A stretch of DNA of 64,000 nucleotides from Vibrio mediterranei (GTDB lineage: Bacteria; Pseudomonadota; Gammaproteobacteria; Enterobacterales; Vibrionaceae): contig NZ_FLLQ01000001.1 in NCBI RefSeq assembly GCF_900088415.1, positions 1,178,001 through 1,242,000 on the forward strand, written 5' to 3'. Under the pieces are notes generated by a model that saw only the letters and a program-made list of their open reading frames with translations, was not told the DNA's origin and did not search any database. Below are positions 25,842 to 34,952 of this stretch, one piece after another. The translations under genes and the position numbers were made by a program. Within the stretch, counting starts at the first letter, position 1. Every line of letters begins with the position of its first letter.

Positions 25842-26768
25842 TTAACGCTGAGCGAATTTAGTCGCTTTAACTAAGTCGATGATTGACTGGTATTCAGCAA
25901 CACTGGTCTCTTCTAGGTGAAGCGACCCACCCGCCGCTTTGCTAAAGCAAGCGTTGTCTTCACGGTCCAGTTTCTTCACAGCAGCAACAAGCTTATCTTT
26001 GAAATCGGGGTCTAGGCGGTTGCTAACAATAGTTGGGCCATTAGCGATAAGTGGCGATTCCCAAATAATGCGGATTTTTTTCATTAGGTCAGCGTCGTGG
26101 TCCATATAACGTAGCAACGCCCCAGCGCTATACCCTTTATCTGCATCGCCCACCATTGATGACCAAGTTACCGCAGCATCAAACTGACCGTTAAGAACAC
26201 CAACGATATCTTGCTCATGTCCACCAGAGAAGTTGACCGATTTGAAAAAACCATCAAATTGATTATCCATATTTCCACCCAGAGTGTTTTCTAACTGGTT
26301 GTTTGGAATAAGGAAACCTGACGTTGAATTTGGATCAGCGAAGGAGAATACTTTACCTTTCAAATCTTCAATGGACTGATAAGGGCTATCTTCTTTAACT
26401 AAAATAACCGAATGATAGCCGCGAGAGTTGTCAGTGTTATCTACTGTGATACCCACCAAATCTACCGCTTTAGGGTCGCTCAAATATATTTCAGCATACG
26501 ATTTTGGTGACATGTTGATAACCAGATCAATCTTCTCACCTAACAAACCTTGAATCACAGCATTGTAGTCACTTGAGTTGCGGATATTAGTTTTTACACC
26601 AAGCTCGGCATTGAGAAAATCAGCAACACACTGGTTATCACCAATTTGGTCTGCTGCATTTTGACCACCTAGAATACCTAGATTGATTTCACTTGGAGCA
26701 GCCGCACTTGCGTTAAAAGTCATAGCAGACGCAACAGCGATACCAATAGATAGAAGCTTTTTCATCAC
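25842..26768 (-). CDS. phnD: Phosphonate-type ABC transporter periplasmic binding protein (PhnD)
   Basis: 308 residues with a signal peptide (KKLLSIGIAVASAMTFNA, cleavage near SAAA). PhnD-family motifs: NLGILGGQNAADQIGDNQC, the ligand-loop region VFSFADPNSTSGFLIPNNQL, and GQFDAAVTWSSM. PhnD proteins bind phosphonates (for example 2-aminoethylphosphonate), phosphite or related oxyanions. The precise ligand is not readable; the neighbouring amidinotransferase hints at an unusual one. 39 bp downstream of phnC. Confidence 0.9.
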   Translation of the reverse strand: MMKKLLSIGIAVASAMTFNASAAAPSEINLGILGGQNAADQIGDNQCVADFLNAELGVKTNIRNSSDYNAVIQGLLGEKIDLVINMSPKSYAEIYLSDPKAVDLVGITVDNTDNSRGYHSVILVKEDSPYQSIEDLKGKVFSFADPNSTSGFLIPNNQLENTLGGNMDNQFDGFFKSVNFSGGHEQDIVGVLNGQFDAAVTWSSMVGDADKGYSAGALLRYMDHDADLMKKIRIIWESPLIANGPTIVSNRLDPDFKDKLVAAVKKLDREDNACFSKAAGGSLHLEETSVAEYQSIIDLVKATKFAQR

Positions 26769-26807
26769 TTGTCCTTAAAATTTATTGTGTCCAGTTTTCC
26801 GATTGGA

Positions 26808-27656
26808 TTAGTTGATTTGGTCGATCTCATCGCCATAGAGACGATGTAAAACATCATCATTGAGGCCAGAAGGATGTCCGTCGTAAATCACCTTACCTTT
26901 GGCAAGACCGATTACGCGGGAGCAATACTCCTGAACCAGTTCGATTGAGTGAAGATTTACCATTACCGCCACACCATCACGGCTAACTTTTTGCAGCGCT
27001 TCCATAATGCGAACGGTATTTTTTGGGTCTAACGAGGCCACTGGCTCGTCGGCAAGCAGGATCTTGGGGTTTTGCATCATCGCACGGCAAATCGCCACAC
27101 GCTGTTGTTGTCCCCCAGAGAGGTTTTCTGCGCGTTGCAGTGCGTACGGCAACATGTTAAGCCATTTAAGCAGTTGGATAGCTTGAGCTTTGTCTTGGTC
27201 GCTGAAGATTTTAAGCAGCGATTTAAGCGTCGAGGTATGGCTCAAACGTCCAAGTAAGACATTGGAAATCACATCCAAACGAGGCACTAAGCAAAAATCT
27301 TGGAAAATCATGCCACAGTGAGTACGCCACTCACGGATTTCTTTTCTCGACATTGATAGTACATTGTCAGTCGATAAGTCTTTATGCACATTAAGAATTT
27401 CGCCGCTGGTCGCGGGTATGGTGCCATTCAACGTATGCAGCAACGTAGACTTTCCTGCTCCAGAACGGCCTACCACCGCAACAAATTCGCCAGCGTGAAG
27501 ATCAAAGCTGATTCCATCTAGAACCACTTTTCCTTGTTGGTAAGACTTAGTCAAAGCGCGAGTTTCAAGAACTTTTCTACCCAGTTGCGGCGATGCAAAC
27601 TCTTCTGCATCCGATACAACCGTCAGTTCAGGCATGGTCATGGCCATAAGTTTCAT
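26808..27656 (-). CDS. phnC: Phosphonate-type ABC transporter ATP-binding protein (PhnC)
   Basis: 282 residues from ATG 27656; nearby in-frame ATGs leave the exact start open. ABC ATPase with Walker [11 protein letters not shown]-loop [20 protein letters not shown], signature [10 protein letters not shown], Walker [14 protein letters not shown] and H-loop VNLHSIELV. The [16 protein letters not shown] stretch is characteristic of PhnC. First gene of phnCDEE. Promoter lies in the 270 bp shared with the divergent MarR gene. Confidence 0.92.
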   Translation of the reverse strand: MKLMAMTMPELTVVSDAEEFASPQLGRKVLETRALTKSYQQGKVVLDGISFDLHAGEFVAVVGRSGAGKSTLLHTLNGTIPATSGEILNVHKDLSTDNVLSMSRKEIREWRTHCGMIFQDFCLVPRLDVISNVLLGRLSHTSTLKSLLKIFSDQDKAQAIQLLKWLNMLPYALQRAENLSGGQQQRVAICRAMMQNPKILLADEPVASLDPKNTVRIMEALQKVSRDGVAVMVNLHSIELVQEYCSRVIGLAKGKVIYDGHPSGLNDDVLHRLYGDEIDQIN

Positions 27657-27857
27657 TCCAGTCAATAGTAGTTATTGATTGAATATTAGAGCGTGGATTT
27701 TTGACGAATTCGGGATAGTTTTGTGACTAATTTATGAACAAACAAAGTGCACCATTCAATAGAACTACGCCAATAACTACTTTTAATTCAATATATTAAA
27801 TAGCAAAAACTGCACATCTATGATTTTTGCTCTTAGAACAAAAACTCAAAACTGTGA

Positions 27858-27909
27858 CTAATTAGTTGATCTAATCAACTAATTAGCTAAAATGGTTGAC
27901 TAGATCAAC
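27858..27909. promoter_or_regulatory. MarR-type operator: perfect 12-bp-armed palindrome plus weaker second site
   Basis: CTAATTAGTTGA (27858-27869) and TCAACTAATTAG (27875-27886) are perfect arms with a 5-nt spacer. A second copy, GTTGA-N5-TCAAC, lies at 27895-27909. Both sit just ahead of the marR start at 27926, the usual place for an autorepressor site, and between marR and the divergent phnC. Confidence 0.75.
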
Positions 27910-27925
27910 TAATTGGCCTTCATTG

Positions 27926-28357
27926 ATGATAATAGACTATCGAGCAATTAATCACGCCTTACGTGAAATTCGAATGAAAACCCGCGGCAAGATGGTGGCG
28001 GAGATCACCCGTCAAAAAGTCGAGTTTTCCCCCCTTGAGCATAAAGCTATGAGTGATATTCGTGCCTTCGGCGGCGCCTCTCAGCAGAAGTTAGTCGAGT
28101 CAATGAACCGAGATAAAGCCCAAATTGCGAGAATTATCGCAAGGCTTCATCGTCAAGATCTCATCATCAAACAAAGTTGTCCTAACGACCGACGCTCCGT
28201 TGCACTATACCTCAGCCAAAAAGGGGAAAAGCTGCTAGAACGCCTCGACCAAGTCGAAATGGAAATGATAACGGAAATGCTAACTGGGTTTTCTCAGGCC
28301 GAAGCAAGCACACTGAAGCAGCTATTAGAACGCGTTAACGACAACTTGAGTTACTAA
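27926..28357 (+). CDS. MarR-family regulator of the adjacent efflux pump
   Basis: 143 residues from ATG 27926 (a longer frame from a TTG at 27896 would run through the operator). Winged helix-turn-helix of MarR type: FSPLEHKAMSDIRAFGGASQ, KLVESMNRDKAQIARIIARL, DRRSVALYLSQKGEKLLERL, with the beta-wing at NDRRSVALY. It is followed after 21 bp by a Bcr/CflA drug exporter and preceded by a strong palindrome, so it most likely represses itself and the pump until a drug-like ligand binds. Confidence 0.88.
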   Translation: MIIDYRAINHALREIRMKTRGKMVAEITRQKVEFSPLEHKAMSDIRAFGGASQQKLVESMNRDKAQIARIIARLHRQDLIIKQSCPNDRRSVALYLSQKGEKLLERLDQVEMEMITEMLTGFSQAEASTLKQLLERVNDNLSY

Positions 28358-28378
28358 TTTCACCCACAGGAGAATCAT

Positions 28379-29584
28379 TTGAAATCAACACAACCCATCC
28401 TTGGGCAAAAAGGCACTCTATTTTTTCTCGTTATTATCAGTGCATTTCCACCATTAACGATTGACCTTTATCTGCCAGCTTTGCCTACTATGGTCGATAT
28501 ATTTAGTACCACTGAATCAATGGTAAACCTCACGTTAAGTAGCTATTTCGTTACTTACGCGATTGGTCTTCTATTCTGGGGGCCGCTAAGTGAGAAATTT
28601 GGTCGCAAGCCAATTTTATTGATAGGTATCGGTGCTTACATGCTTGCTAGTATTGCCTGTGCGATGGCAGGAAGCATTGAGCACCTCATTGGCTCAAGGG
28701 TACTACAAGCGTTTGCTGGCAGTGCCATTACTGTCGTCTCTACCGCCATCGTCAAAGATATGTTCGAAGGACGTGAGCGCGAGAAAATCATGGCCACTAT
28801 CATGTCGCTCGTGATTATTGCGCCAATGGTCGCTCCCGTACTCGGTGCGTTTCTTCTCAAAGTCGCTTCATGGAGAATGATGTTCGTGACCTTGGCAGTA
28901 TTTGGCGCGTTTGCCTCCATCTTAGCCATGTGTTACCGCGAAACACTGCAAAGTCAGTATACAGGCTCTTTGGCTCGCTCTTGGACTCGACTTGGCGTGG
29001 TAATGACGAATCCAAGATTCGTGATGCTGCTGTGTATTTTCTCAATCGCACCCATGGCCCTTATGGCCTTCTTAGCGGCCGGTTCGTACATTTACATCAA
29101 TGGTTTTGGCCTGACTGAGCAAGAGTTCAGTTACTATTTCGCATTCAATGCGATGTGCGCCTCTTTAGGCCCTTCTATTTACATGAAGTTATCCCGCCAT
29201 ATTTCAGTACAAAAAGTGATTACTTTGTGCTTTTTTATTTTGGCACTGATGGGTGTGTTAACGCTCAGTATTGGTTCTACCGCGCCTTGGGTCTTCGCAT
29301 TAATAGCCGCTCCAGCGACGCTAATGGTTATTATGATGCGAGTGCCTGGTACCAACTTGATGCTTGATCAGCAAGACAAAGACACCGGCTCCGCTGTGGC
29401 ATTGATTCAGTTTTTTGCCATGATTTGTGGCTCTGCGGGCATGTTGCTGGTTTCCATGCGTCCCGACGCACTCATCGCCAATTTAGGTATGATTCAGCTC
29501 TCAATCGGCATTGTGGGTGGTCTATTATGGTTTGTGGTTCGCAATCGAGCATTTGTCACAGACAAGCTGGTCAAAAGTGTCTAA
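28379..29584 (+). CDS. Bcr/CflA-family multidrug efflux MFS transporter
   Basis: 401 residues, about 12 membrane segments. The start is TTG at 28379, decided by AGGAG seven bases upstream. Bcr/CflA traits: SAFPPLTIDLYLPALPTM at the first helix, the MFS motif A-like GPLSEKFGRKPILLIG, and motif C region MSLVIIAPMVAPVLGAFLL. Proteins of the family extrude bicyclomycin, chloramphenicol or sulfonamide-like drugs with proton antiport. Coupled with the preceding MarR gene. A hairpin and T-run follow. Confidence 0.92.
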   Translation: MKSTQPILGQKGTLFFLVIISAFPPLTIDLYLPALPTMVDIFSTTESMVNLTLSSYFVTYAIGLLFWGPLSEKFGRKPILLIGIGAYMLASIACAMAGSIEHLIGSRVLQAFAGSAITVVSTAIVKDMFEGREREKIMATIMSLVIIAPMVAPVLGAFLLKVASWRMMFVTLAVFGAFASILAMCYRETLQSQYTGSLARSWTRLGVVMTNPRFVMLLCIFSIAPMALMAFLAAGSYIYINGFGLTEQEFSYYFAFNAMCASLGPSIYMKLSRHISVQKVITLCFFILALMGVLTLSIGSTAPWVFALIAAPATLMVIMMRVPGTNLMLDQQDKDTGSAVALIQFFAMICGSAGMLLVSMRPDALIANLGMIQLSIGIVGGLLWFVVRNRAFVTDKLVKSV

Positions 29585-29603
29585 TTAGACTCCTAAAAAT
29601 CAG

Positions 29604-29628
29604 AAAAGGGGCAAGCGCTCCTTTTTTT
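29604..29628 (+). terminator. Rho-independent terminator after the efflux pump
   Basis: aaaaggggc (29604-29612) pairs with gctcctttt (29617-29625, one G-U pair) around loop aagc, followed by a T-run. Confidence 0.75.
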
Positions 29629-29708
29629 GTGACTTCTCATTGCAACAAAATCCAGACCCTTTAAGCTAAAACGAACAACATCAGAAAACATTAGGGAAGT
29701 ACTAGATA

Positions 29709-30371
29709 GTGAAGTTATTGATTTTTCTCGGCTCTGTAAGAGAAAGTACCCCACCTCGCCCCGCACGACTGGGCGCAAGAGTCAGTGATGCCTGTCAGTC
29801 TCTGCTAACACGCTTTTATCCCGAGATTGACGTGGAAATCATCGATCCTCTTACTTTGAGTTTTGATGCGGTTTTTAAACCTGAATTTGCTTACAGCCGA
29901 AGTAAAGTACCAGAAGGCTTAAAGCAGCTGGCAGCGAAGATTGAACAAGCTGATGGCTATGTGATGGTCTCACCTGAGTACAATCACTCTATGAGTCCAG
30001 CACTTGCTCACCTTCTTAACCACTTTGGCAGCTCTCTATTTTCTTATAAACCCAGTGCAATTGTGACCTACTCTGCAGGACAGTGGGGCGGCGCTAGAGC
30101 AGCCGTTTCAATGCGAACTTTTCTCTCCGAGCTAGGCTGTTTGCCAGTATCTGCCATGATTCACATTCCCAATGCTGCTAGCGTATTCAATGAAAAAGGT
30201 GAGGTGCTAAACGAAGCATCTCAACAAGAGTGGGATAGCTATATGAATCGAACGCTTGCTCAACTTATTTGGTGGGCGGAAGGTGCCAAAGTTCAGCGCA
30301 GCGCCAGCGATCCGGCCGAACTTATTCATGCGTTTCAACGCGATCCTTCACAGAGGAATGCGCCAAAATAG
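29709..30371 (+). CDS. NADPH-dependent FMN reductase family protein
   Basis: 220 residues, flavodoxin-like fold. The start is GTG 29709 with AGGGAAG upstream. FMN-phosphate loop GSVRESTPPRPARLGARV, flavin-contacting VMVSPEYNHSMSPALAHLLNHF and YSAGQWGGARAAVSMR. Family members reduce FMN, quinones, azo dyes or chromate; the substrate is not determined. Convergent with msrA across a 13-bp gap. Confidence 0.88.
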   Translation: MKLLIFLGSVRESTPPRPARLGARVSDACQSLLTRFYPEIDVEIIDPLTLSFDAVFKPEFAYSRSKVPEGLKQLAAKIEQADGYVMVSPEYNHSMSPALAHLLNHFGSSLFSYKPSAIVTYSAGQWGGARAAVSMRTFLSELGCLPVSAMIHIPNAASVFNEKGEVLNEASQQEWDSYMNRTLAQLIWWAEGAKVQRSASDPAELIHAFQRDPSQRNAPK

Positions 30372-30384
30372 TCAGCACTTGAAG

Positions 30385-30873
30385 CTATTTTTTGTACTTA
30401 TGCAAAATCGCCTTGGGTATATGGCAATAATCATTGGGGTGAAGCGTGAGCCGATCTTGATGCTCGTCATCACTCTTTACGTAGTTACTAAGTAGCAACA
30501 CCTCTACCACGATTTTATCTGCATCGGAACGCTCGGCAATGTAGCGTTTCGCTCGCTCAAGATGTTCTGGATTTACACTATAAACTCCAGTGCGATACTT
30601 CTCTCCTACATCTACCCCTTGCTTGTTGACGCTATAGGGGTCAATGATTTCAAAAAAGAAATCCATAAGCTCCTCAATTGACACTTGGTTCGCATCAAAT
30701 TGAGTTAGAACACACTCAGCGTATCCATCGTAATCACACTGTGTGGTACTCGCACTGCCATTGGCTCTACCCGCTTCGGTATTTATGACCCCAGGTAAAT
30801 GTCGCATAAACTCTTGGACGCCCCAAAGGCAGCCACCAGCGAAAACTATCTCTTGCATCGTAAATTCAGTCAT
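30385..30873 (-). CDS. msrA: Peptide methionine sulfoxide reductase A-like protein
   Basis: 162 residues, MsrA family, reducing the S-epimer of methionine sulfoxide. The catalytic region is FAGGCLWGVQEF, with Cys15 and Leu where most MsrA have Phe (GCFWG). The usual GYxGG turn is replaced by EAGRANG, and DPYSVNKQGVDVGEKYRTGVY is the conserved DPTSxNRQGxDxGxxYRS equivalent. It is shorter than the housekeeping MsrA (about 210). These substitutions mark it as a divergent paralogue; activity is likely but not certain. Confidence 0.85.
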   Translation of the reverse strand: MTEFTMQEIVFAGGCLWGVQEFMRHLPGVINTEAGRANGSASTTQCDYDGYAECVLTQFDANQVSIEELMDFFFEIIDPYSVNKQGVDVGEKYRTGVYSVNPEHLERAKRYIAERSDADKIVVEVLLLSNYVKSDDEHQDRLTLHPNDYCHIPKAILHKYKK

Positions 30874-30953
30874 CCACGTCTCAAACTGTCGGCTACTTTA
30901 GCAGAATTATGCCAACATCAACTCCAACCTGTTGTTAAAGTAATACAGAAACT

Positions 30954-32714
30954 CTACTCCTCGACCCAGACGTTCTTAATATCCGGCCAGCCCCAAATAG
31001 TCATGGATACGCCTTGCAGCTGGTCAGCAAAATTCAGAGTTTGCTTATGGTGAAACAGTGGGATTATCCATCTATCAGAGACTAATGTCGATGCGATCGG
31101 TTCAAGGACCGTCATATATTCCGTAGATTGGTTCTGTTGTCTCACTTGTTCAAGCTCATGTTGCAGCCATTGCTCCGTGGACGGTGTCAGGCACTGTCTT
31201 AACACTCTATCCGTCGCAAGCCAAATAAACGCCGAAGACGGTCGGTTGTCATCCAAACTCATGCTGGTGAGGATAATCTCTTCCTCAAGATTATGACGCG
31301 CGCACAGTTCGTAAAAGTCGGCATAACTGTATTCGTTAATCTGACAGCTCACACCAACCCGCAGCAACAAATCGGCAACTACTTGGGCGCTTGCGCGTAA
31401 AGCATGATGTTGGTAGATGGCGATATCTAGCTGCTTCGGCAAAGGAGATGTCTCTGCTGGAGGAATCAATACTTTCATCCAGCTTGGCAAAAGGTTGTAT
31501 GCCGCAATGCCCTGAACTCTGGCTGCGTCGTTATTGGACAACTGCTGCAACACCGGCCTTGAATTCATCAACTGACCAAGATAGTGACGCTGCGTGCTAT
31601 CCAGAGCTGCAGAGTGGTTGAACATCGCCAGTAAGCAGCCATCCTCAATCCGGCTCTGAGGAGTCGCCTGAGTTGATGGTTCAGTACCGCTTTCAGTTGA
31701 GACCAAATGACTACAAACAGCATCATAGGGTGTAGGTAAATCATAAGTAGAAAGTGAGGTAGAACAACTGCTTGTTCCTGCTTTTGGGAGTTGCCAGATC
31801 GTCACGCTGTCTGATAGTGCACAAAGGCCGTGATAATGCTCAAACGCCTGTAAATCAAGCTGTTCCTGAGAATGCTCGACTAGCTTAAAGGGACCACTAC
31901 CAATACGAACGGAATTATTTTCTAATTGAGCGCTCGGTAATACAGAGAATCGGTAATCCGCTAGCAGTGCAGCAAAGCTTGGCTCTGGCTGAGACAGAGT
32001 GAACTCAATACACAATCGCCCCACGGCGCAGATCGTCACAACATTAGCTAACAAAGAACAATAATTAGGGTGCTGTTTAAGACGCATGAAGAGTTCAGCA
32101 ATGGTCTCTGCATCTATTGGTGCTTCGTCATGAAATCTAAGATGAGGTCTTAGATAAAATCGCCAAGTTAGCGCCTGCGAGTCATAGCGCCAATGATGAG
32201 CCAGATCGGGTTCGACATTTCCCTCACCGTCACAGCGCGTCAAACAAGAGAATACTTGTCGGGTTAGGAATCGCTCACTATTTCGTAACGAGTTGGTGGT
32301 ATCCAACGGTGACAATAAGCGGTCATAAGTAAGCTGAATATGAACTACGCCTTCTCTTACTTGCGGACCGGCAGTTTGTTGTAACACTTGTCCGAATAAC
32401 GCTTTATCCCCACCTAACAGTTGCAGTGCTTTTTCATAGTGACCTTGCGAGATATGCTCTGACGCAACATTGACGACCAACGTGCTCTCAGAATGGTTTA
32501 GATGAAGTATCGAGCGTTGATTCCGTCCCACTTTGGGTTGCCAATCGATCCACCCTTTCTCGTCAAGCTGTTTAAGTAAGGTTCGACTATGCCGCGTACT
32601 GGTAAACATCAGCTCCGCAAGCTTATCTATTGTGGTACTGATGTCTTTATTCGTTCCTAATACCGCTAGACGTTGATAATACAGCAGTGCTCTATCGTTA
32701 CTTATTTCCGGCAT
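30954..32714 (-). CDS. sgrR: SgrR-family transcriptional regulator
   Basis: 586 residues: an N-terminal DNA-binding domain (LLYYQRLAVLGTNKDISTTI, LMFTSTRHSRTLLKQLDEKG) fused to a solute-binding-protein domain of the oligopeptide type (RFLTRQVFSCLTRCDGEGNV, LAHHWRYDSQALTWRFYLRP, FHDEAPIDAETIAELFMRL). This is the SgrR layout; in enteric bacteria SgrR senses sugar-phosphate stress and activates the sRNA SgrS. The gene is divergent from a small ORF and two sugar acetyltransferases, which are the probable targets. AAGGTGAT precedes ATG 32714. I see no recognisable SgrS in the 202-bp gap. Confidence 0.87.
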   Translation of the reverse strand: MPEISNDRALLYYQRLAVLGTNKDISTTIDKLAELMFTSTRHSRTLLKQLDEKGWIDWQPKVGRNQRSILHLNHSESTLVVNVASEHISQGHYEKALQLLGGDKALFGQVLQQTAGPQVREGVVHIQLTYDRLLSPLDTTNSLRNSERFLTRQVFSCLTRCDGEGNVEPDLAHHWRYDSQALTWRFYLRPHLRFHDEAPIDAETIAELFMRLKQHPNYCSLLANVVTICAVGRLCIEFTLSQPEPSFAALLADYRFSVLPSAQLENNSVRIGSGPFKLVEHSQEQLDLQAFEHYHGLCALSDSVTIWQLPKAGTSSCSTSLSTYDLPTPYDAVCSHLVSTESGTEPSTQATPQSRIEDGCLLAMFNHSAALDSTQRHYLGQLMNSRPVLQQLSNNDAARVQGIAAYNLLPSWMKVLIPPAETSPLPKQLDIAIYQHHALRASAQVVADLLLRVGVSCQINEYSYADFYELCARHNLEEEIILTSMSLDDNRPSSAFIWLATDRVLRQCLTPSTEQWLQHELEQVRQQNQSTEYMTVLEPIASTLVSDRWIIPLFHHKQTLNFADQLQGVSMTIWGWPDIKNVWVEE

Positions 32715-32916
32715 TTCTATATCACCTTAGTTCCACATAAGACCAAAAATCAGGCAAACATAACCTCATCCAGACAAATTAACGTTAAATGTGGAACTAA
32801 ACAACACCAATTACTCAGTTTTTGCCCTCCTATTAATTGTTCATAATCTATCTCGAGTCTTGAACACCAACAGCTCCACACCAAATGACTGTGCCACGAT
32901 TAATGAGGACTAAATT

Positions 32917-33084
32917 ATGTTGAAAGCCATCAAAAACGCACTCACATTCAATCTTTCTGAAACCGATCTCGATGAAGCGATAGTCTGTATTGAGCAAGCC
33001 GTCAGCGAATACACAAATTCATTAATGGCTCTATATGAGTGGGAAGAAAACACCAATGAGAAGCGGCTGTCAGATTCGAATTAA
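32917..33084 (+). CDS. Small 55-residue protein of unknown function
   Basis: ATG 32917 to TAA 33084, with a good GAGG ribosome site nine bases ahead. Acidic, mostly helical by eye: LKAIKNALTFNLSETDLDEA at the N-terminus, EEN/EKR at the C-terminus, no membrane segment. First ORF of the group divergent from sgrR, so possibly an SgrR target, by position analogous to the SgrS/SgrT locus but with no visible similarity to SgrT. I do not recognise a family. Confidence 0.6.
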   Translation: MLKAIKNALTFNLSETDLDEAIVCIEQAVSEYTNSLMALYEWEENTNEKRLSDSN

Positions 33085-33170
33085 ACCTTTCGAAGTCTGT
33101 GGCTTATGGATAAATCGTAGTGCTAGGATATCGATCATTATCCAATACCAGCTTAATAGTGAATACCTAC

Positions 33171-33767
33171 ATGAATCCAATGTCAAAACTGCACAGTCAA
33201 AATGTCTATGCTTATGATGAAGCGCTTGCTGAACGTCAAACTGAGTGTTTAGAAACACTGTATGACTTTAATCATACCCGCCCTAGTGAGACCAAAAAAC
33301 GAGAGCAAATAATGCAAATTTTGTTCGCAGAAGTTGGTGAAGATTGTTATTTAGAGCCTCCTGTACATGCTAATTGGGGTATCCATACCCATTTTGGTAA
33401 TAACGTCTACGCTAACTTCAATCTCACGCTGGTTGACGATACCCATATTTACATTGGTGACCATGTAATGATTGGGCCTAATGTAACCATAGCAACGGCT
33501 GGACACCCTATTGAGCCAGAGCAGCGCAAGGTTCTAGCTCAATTCAATATACCCGTTCACATTGAAAATAACGTTTGGATTGGTGCTAATACTGTCGTGC
33601 TTCCGGGCGTGACTATTGGAGAAAACAGTGTCATTGGCGCTGGCAGTGTGGTGACGAAAGATATTCCTGCCAATGTGGTGGCAGTTGGTAACCCTTGTCG
33701 AGTACTCAGAGAGATTAATGACCGCGATAAAACCTACTTTTACAAAGATCGTCGCTTTGATGAGTAG
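33171..33767 (+). CDS. Maltose/galactoside-type O-acetyltransferase (hexapeptide repeat), copy 1
   Basis: 198 residues from ATG 33171 (ribosome site weak; ATG 33180 also possible). An N-terminal Mac/acetyltransferase cap is followed by left-handed beta-helix hexapeptide repeats. Catalytic His lies in TAGHPIEPEQR; acetyl-CoA site region IENNVWIGANTVVLPGVTIG and [20 protein letters not shown]. LacA/Maa enzymes acetylate sugars, thought to help discard non-metabolisable ones, which fits control by an SgrR-type sugar-stress regulator. It is followed after 24 bp by a second paralogue. Confidence 0.88.
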   Translation: MNPMSKLHSQNVYAYDEALAERQTECLETLYDFNHTRPSETKKREQIMQILFAEVGEDCYLEPPVHANWGIHTHFGNNVYANFNLTLVDDTHIYIGDHVMIGPNVTIATAGHPIEPEQRKVLAQFNIPVHIENNVWIGANTVVLPGVTIGENSVIGAGSVVTKDIPANVVAVGNPCRVLREINDRDKTYFYKDRRFDE

Positions 33768-33791
33768 AGCTTAAAACACTTGAGTGACCTT

Positions 33792-34358
33792 ATGACTGAA
33801 AGAGAGAAAATGCTTGCGGGACTTCACTATGACCCAAGTGAGCACACCTTGGCGACGCTGCGCACTGCAGCGCGCGATCTAACCGAACAATACAACCGTA
33901 CTTCTCGTCACCAAAATAATGATAGGAAGCAATTGCTCCAGCAGTTGTTTGGCACTATTGGTGGTGAGATTAAAATTGAACCAAACTTTCATTGCGATTA
34001 TGGCAAGAACATTCATGTTGGCACCAATTTTTACATGAACTTTGGCTGTGTCATTCTCGATTGTGCCGAAGTACGAATCGGCGATAACTGCTTTATTGGC
34101 CCTCAAGTAGGGCTATATACCGCTTGCCATCCACTGGACCCTACAACTCGGAACACGGGTATTGAGTTCGCTAAACCCATTACGATTGGAGATAACTGTT
34201 GGATAGGAGGGCACGCAACGATTAATCCTGGCGTTATCATTGGTAATAACGTTGTCGTTGCCTCAGGTGCAGTCGTTACAAAAAGCTTTGCAGATAATGT
34301 CGTGATTGGTGGAAACCCAGCACACATCATTAAACATCTCGAAATAGAAGAGGCGTAG
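33792..34358 (+). CDS. Maltose O-acetyltransferase-like protein (hexapeptide repeat), copy 2
   Basis: 188 residues from ATG 33792 (a TTG at 33780 is also in frame). Mac cap MTEREKMLAGLHYDPSEHTL, then hexapeptide repeats with catalytic-His motif TACHPLDPTTR, IGDNCWIGGHATINPGVIIG and GGNPAHIIK. It is closer to maltose acetyltransferase (Maa) than copy 1. The two are paralogues in tandem but clearly diverged. The phosphoribosyltransferase gene starts 3 bp after its stop, so these belong to one operon. Confidence 0.88.
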   Translation: MTEREKMLAGLHYDPSEHTLATLRTAARDLTEQYNRTSRHQNNDRKQLLQQLFGTIGGEIKIEPNFHCDYGKNIHVGTNFYMNFGCVILDCAEVRIGDNCFIGPQVGLYTACHPLDPTTRNTGIEFAKPITIGDNCWIGGHATINPGVIIGNNVVVASGAVVTKSFADNVVIGGNPAHIIKHLEIEEA

Positions 34359-34361
34359 CCA

Positions 34362-34880
34362 ATGAAGAGTCAACATATTGGAGAGCTGGTTCTCAGTACA
34401 GAGCAGATACAAGACGGCGTGATTGCGATTGCGGACGTGCTTAATAACGATTTTGAATCTGCGGCCATCATCAGTGTTGTTCCGGGAGGCATACTGTTTA
34501 CTGCCGATCTCGTCCGTCACCTCACCTTTGACATAAAAATGGACTATATTTCCTGTCCTCATACTCCTGGCGATAGCAACAACTCTTCAGAAATTGTTTA
34601 TCATCAGAACATAAGCATTGAGGGTCAAGACGTCATTGTTATCGACGATGCGATTGAATCAGGAGGGACGATGAAGCGACTGGTCCAGTATCTTGCTGAG
34701 AATTTTGCCCCGAAATCGGTCTCTATTGCCACTCTGTTCGTAAAACCCGGTCGAGTGGATATCCCATTCCAACAGTTTTACGCCTATGAAATGGAAAACG
34801 ACGACTTGCTCGTTGGTTATGGCTTACCGTGGCAAGATAAACTCAGAAATGTGCCTTATGTTTCTAAGTTGGTGAAATAG
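34362..34880 (+). CDS. Phosphoribosyltransferase-like (hypoxanthine PRTase type) protein
   Basis: 172 residues of type I PRTase fold. The PRPP-binding motif is DVIVIDDAIESGGTMKRLVQ; the VPGGILFTADLVRHL stretch is the equivalent of the N-terminal loop of hypoxanthine PRTases, and LLVGYGLPWQDKLRNVPYV resembles their C-terminal GYGLDxxxxxRNLPYI segment. Probably purine salvage (hypoxanthine/guanine). The link to sugar acetyltransferases is unexpected: it is the last gene of that operon. Confidence 0.8.
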   Translation: MKSQHIGELVLSTEQIQDGVIAIADVLNNDFESAAIISVVPGGILFTADLVRHLTFDIKMDYISCPHTPGDSNNSSEIVYHQNISIEGQDVIVIDDAIESGGTMKRLVQYLAENFAPKSVSIATLFVKPGRVDIPFQQFYAYEMENDDLLVGYGLPWQDKLRNVPYVSKLVK

Positions 34881-34952
34881 CCTAGCTCCTTACTAAATTA
34901 CAACAGGTAGAGGAGAGCCAAGGCTCTCCTCTATTGATAGACCAAAATTAGA

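Noticed and set aside
32715..32916. An SgrS-like small RNA between sgrR and the small ORF
   Set aside because: No terminator hairpin with U-run or recognisable SgrS core found in the gap.
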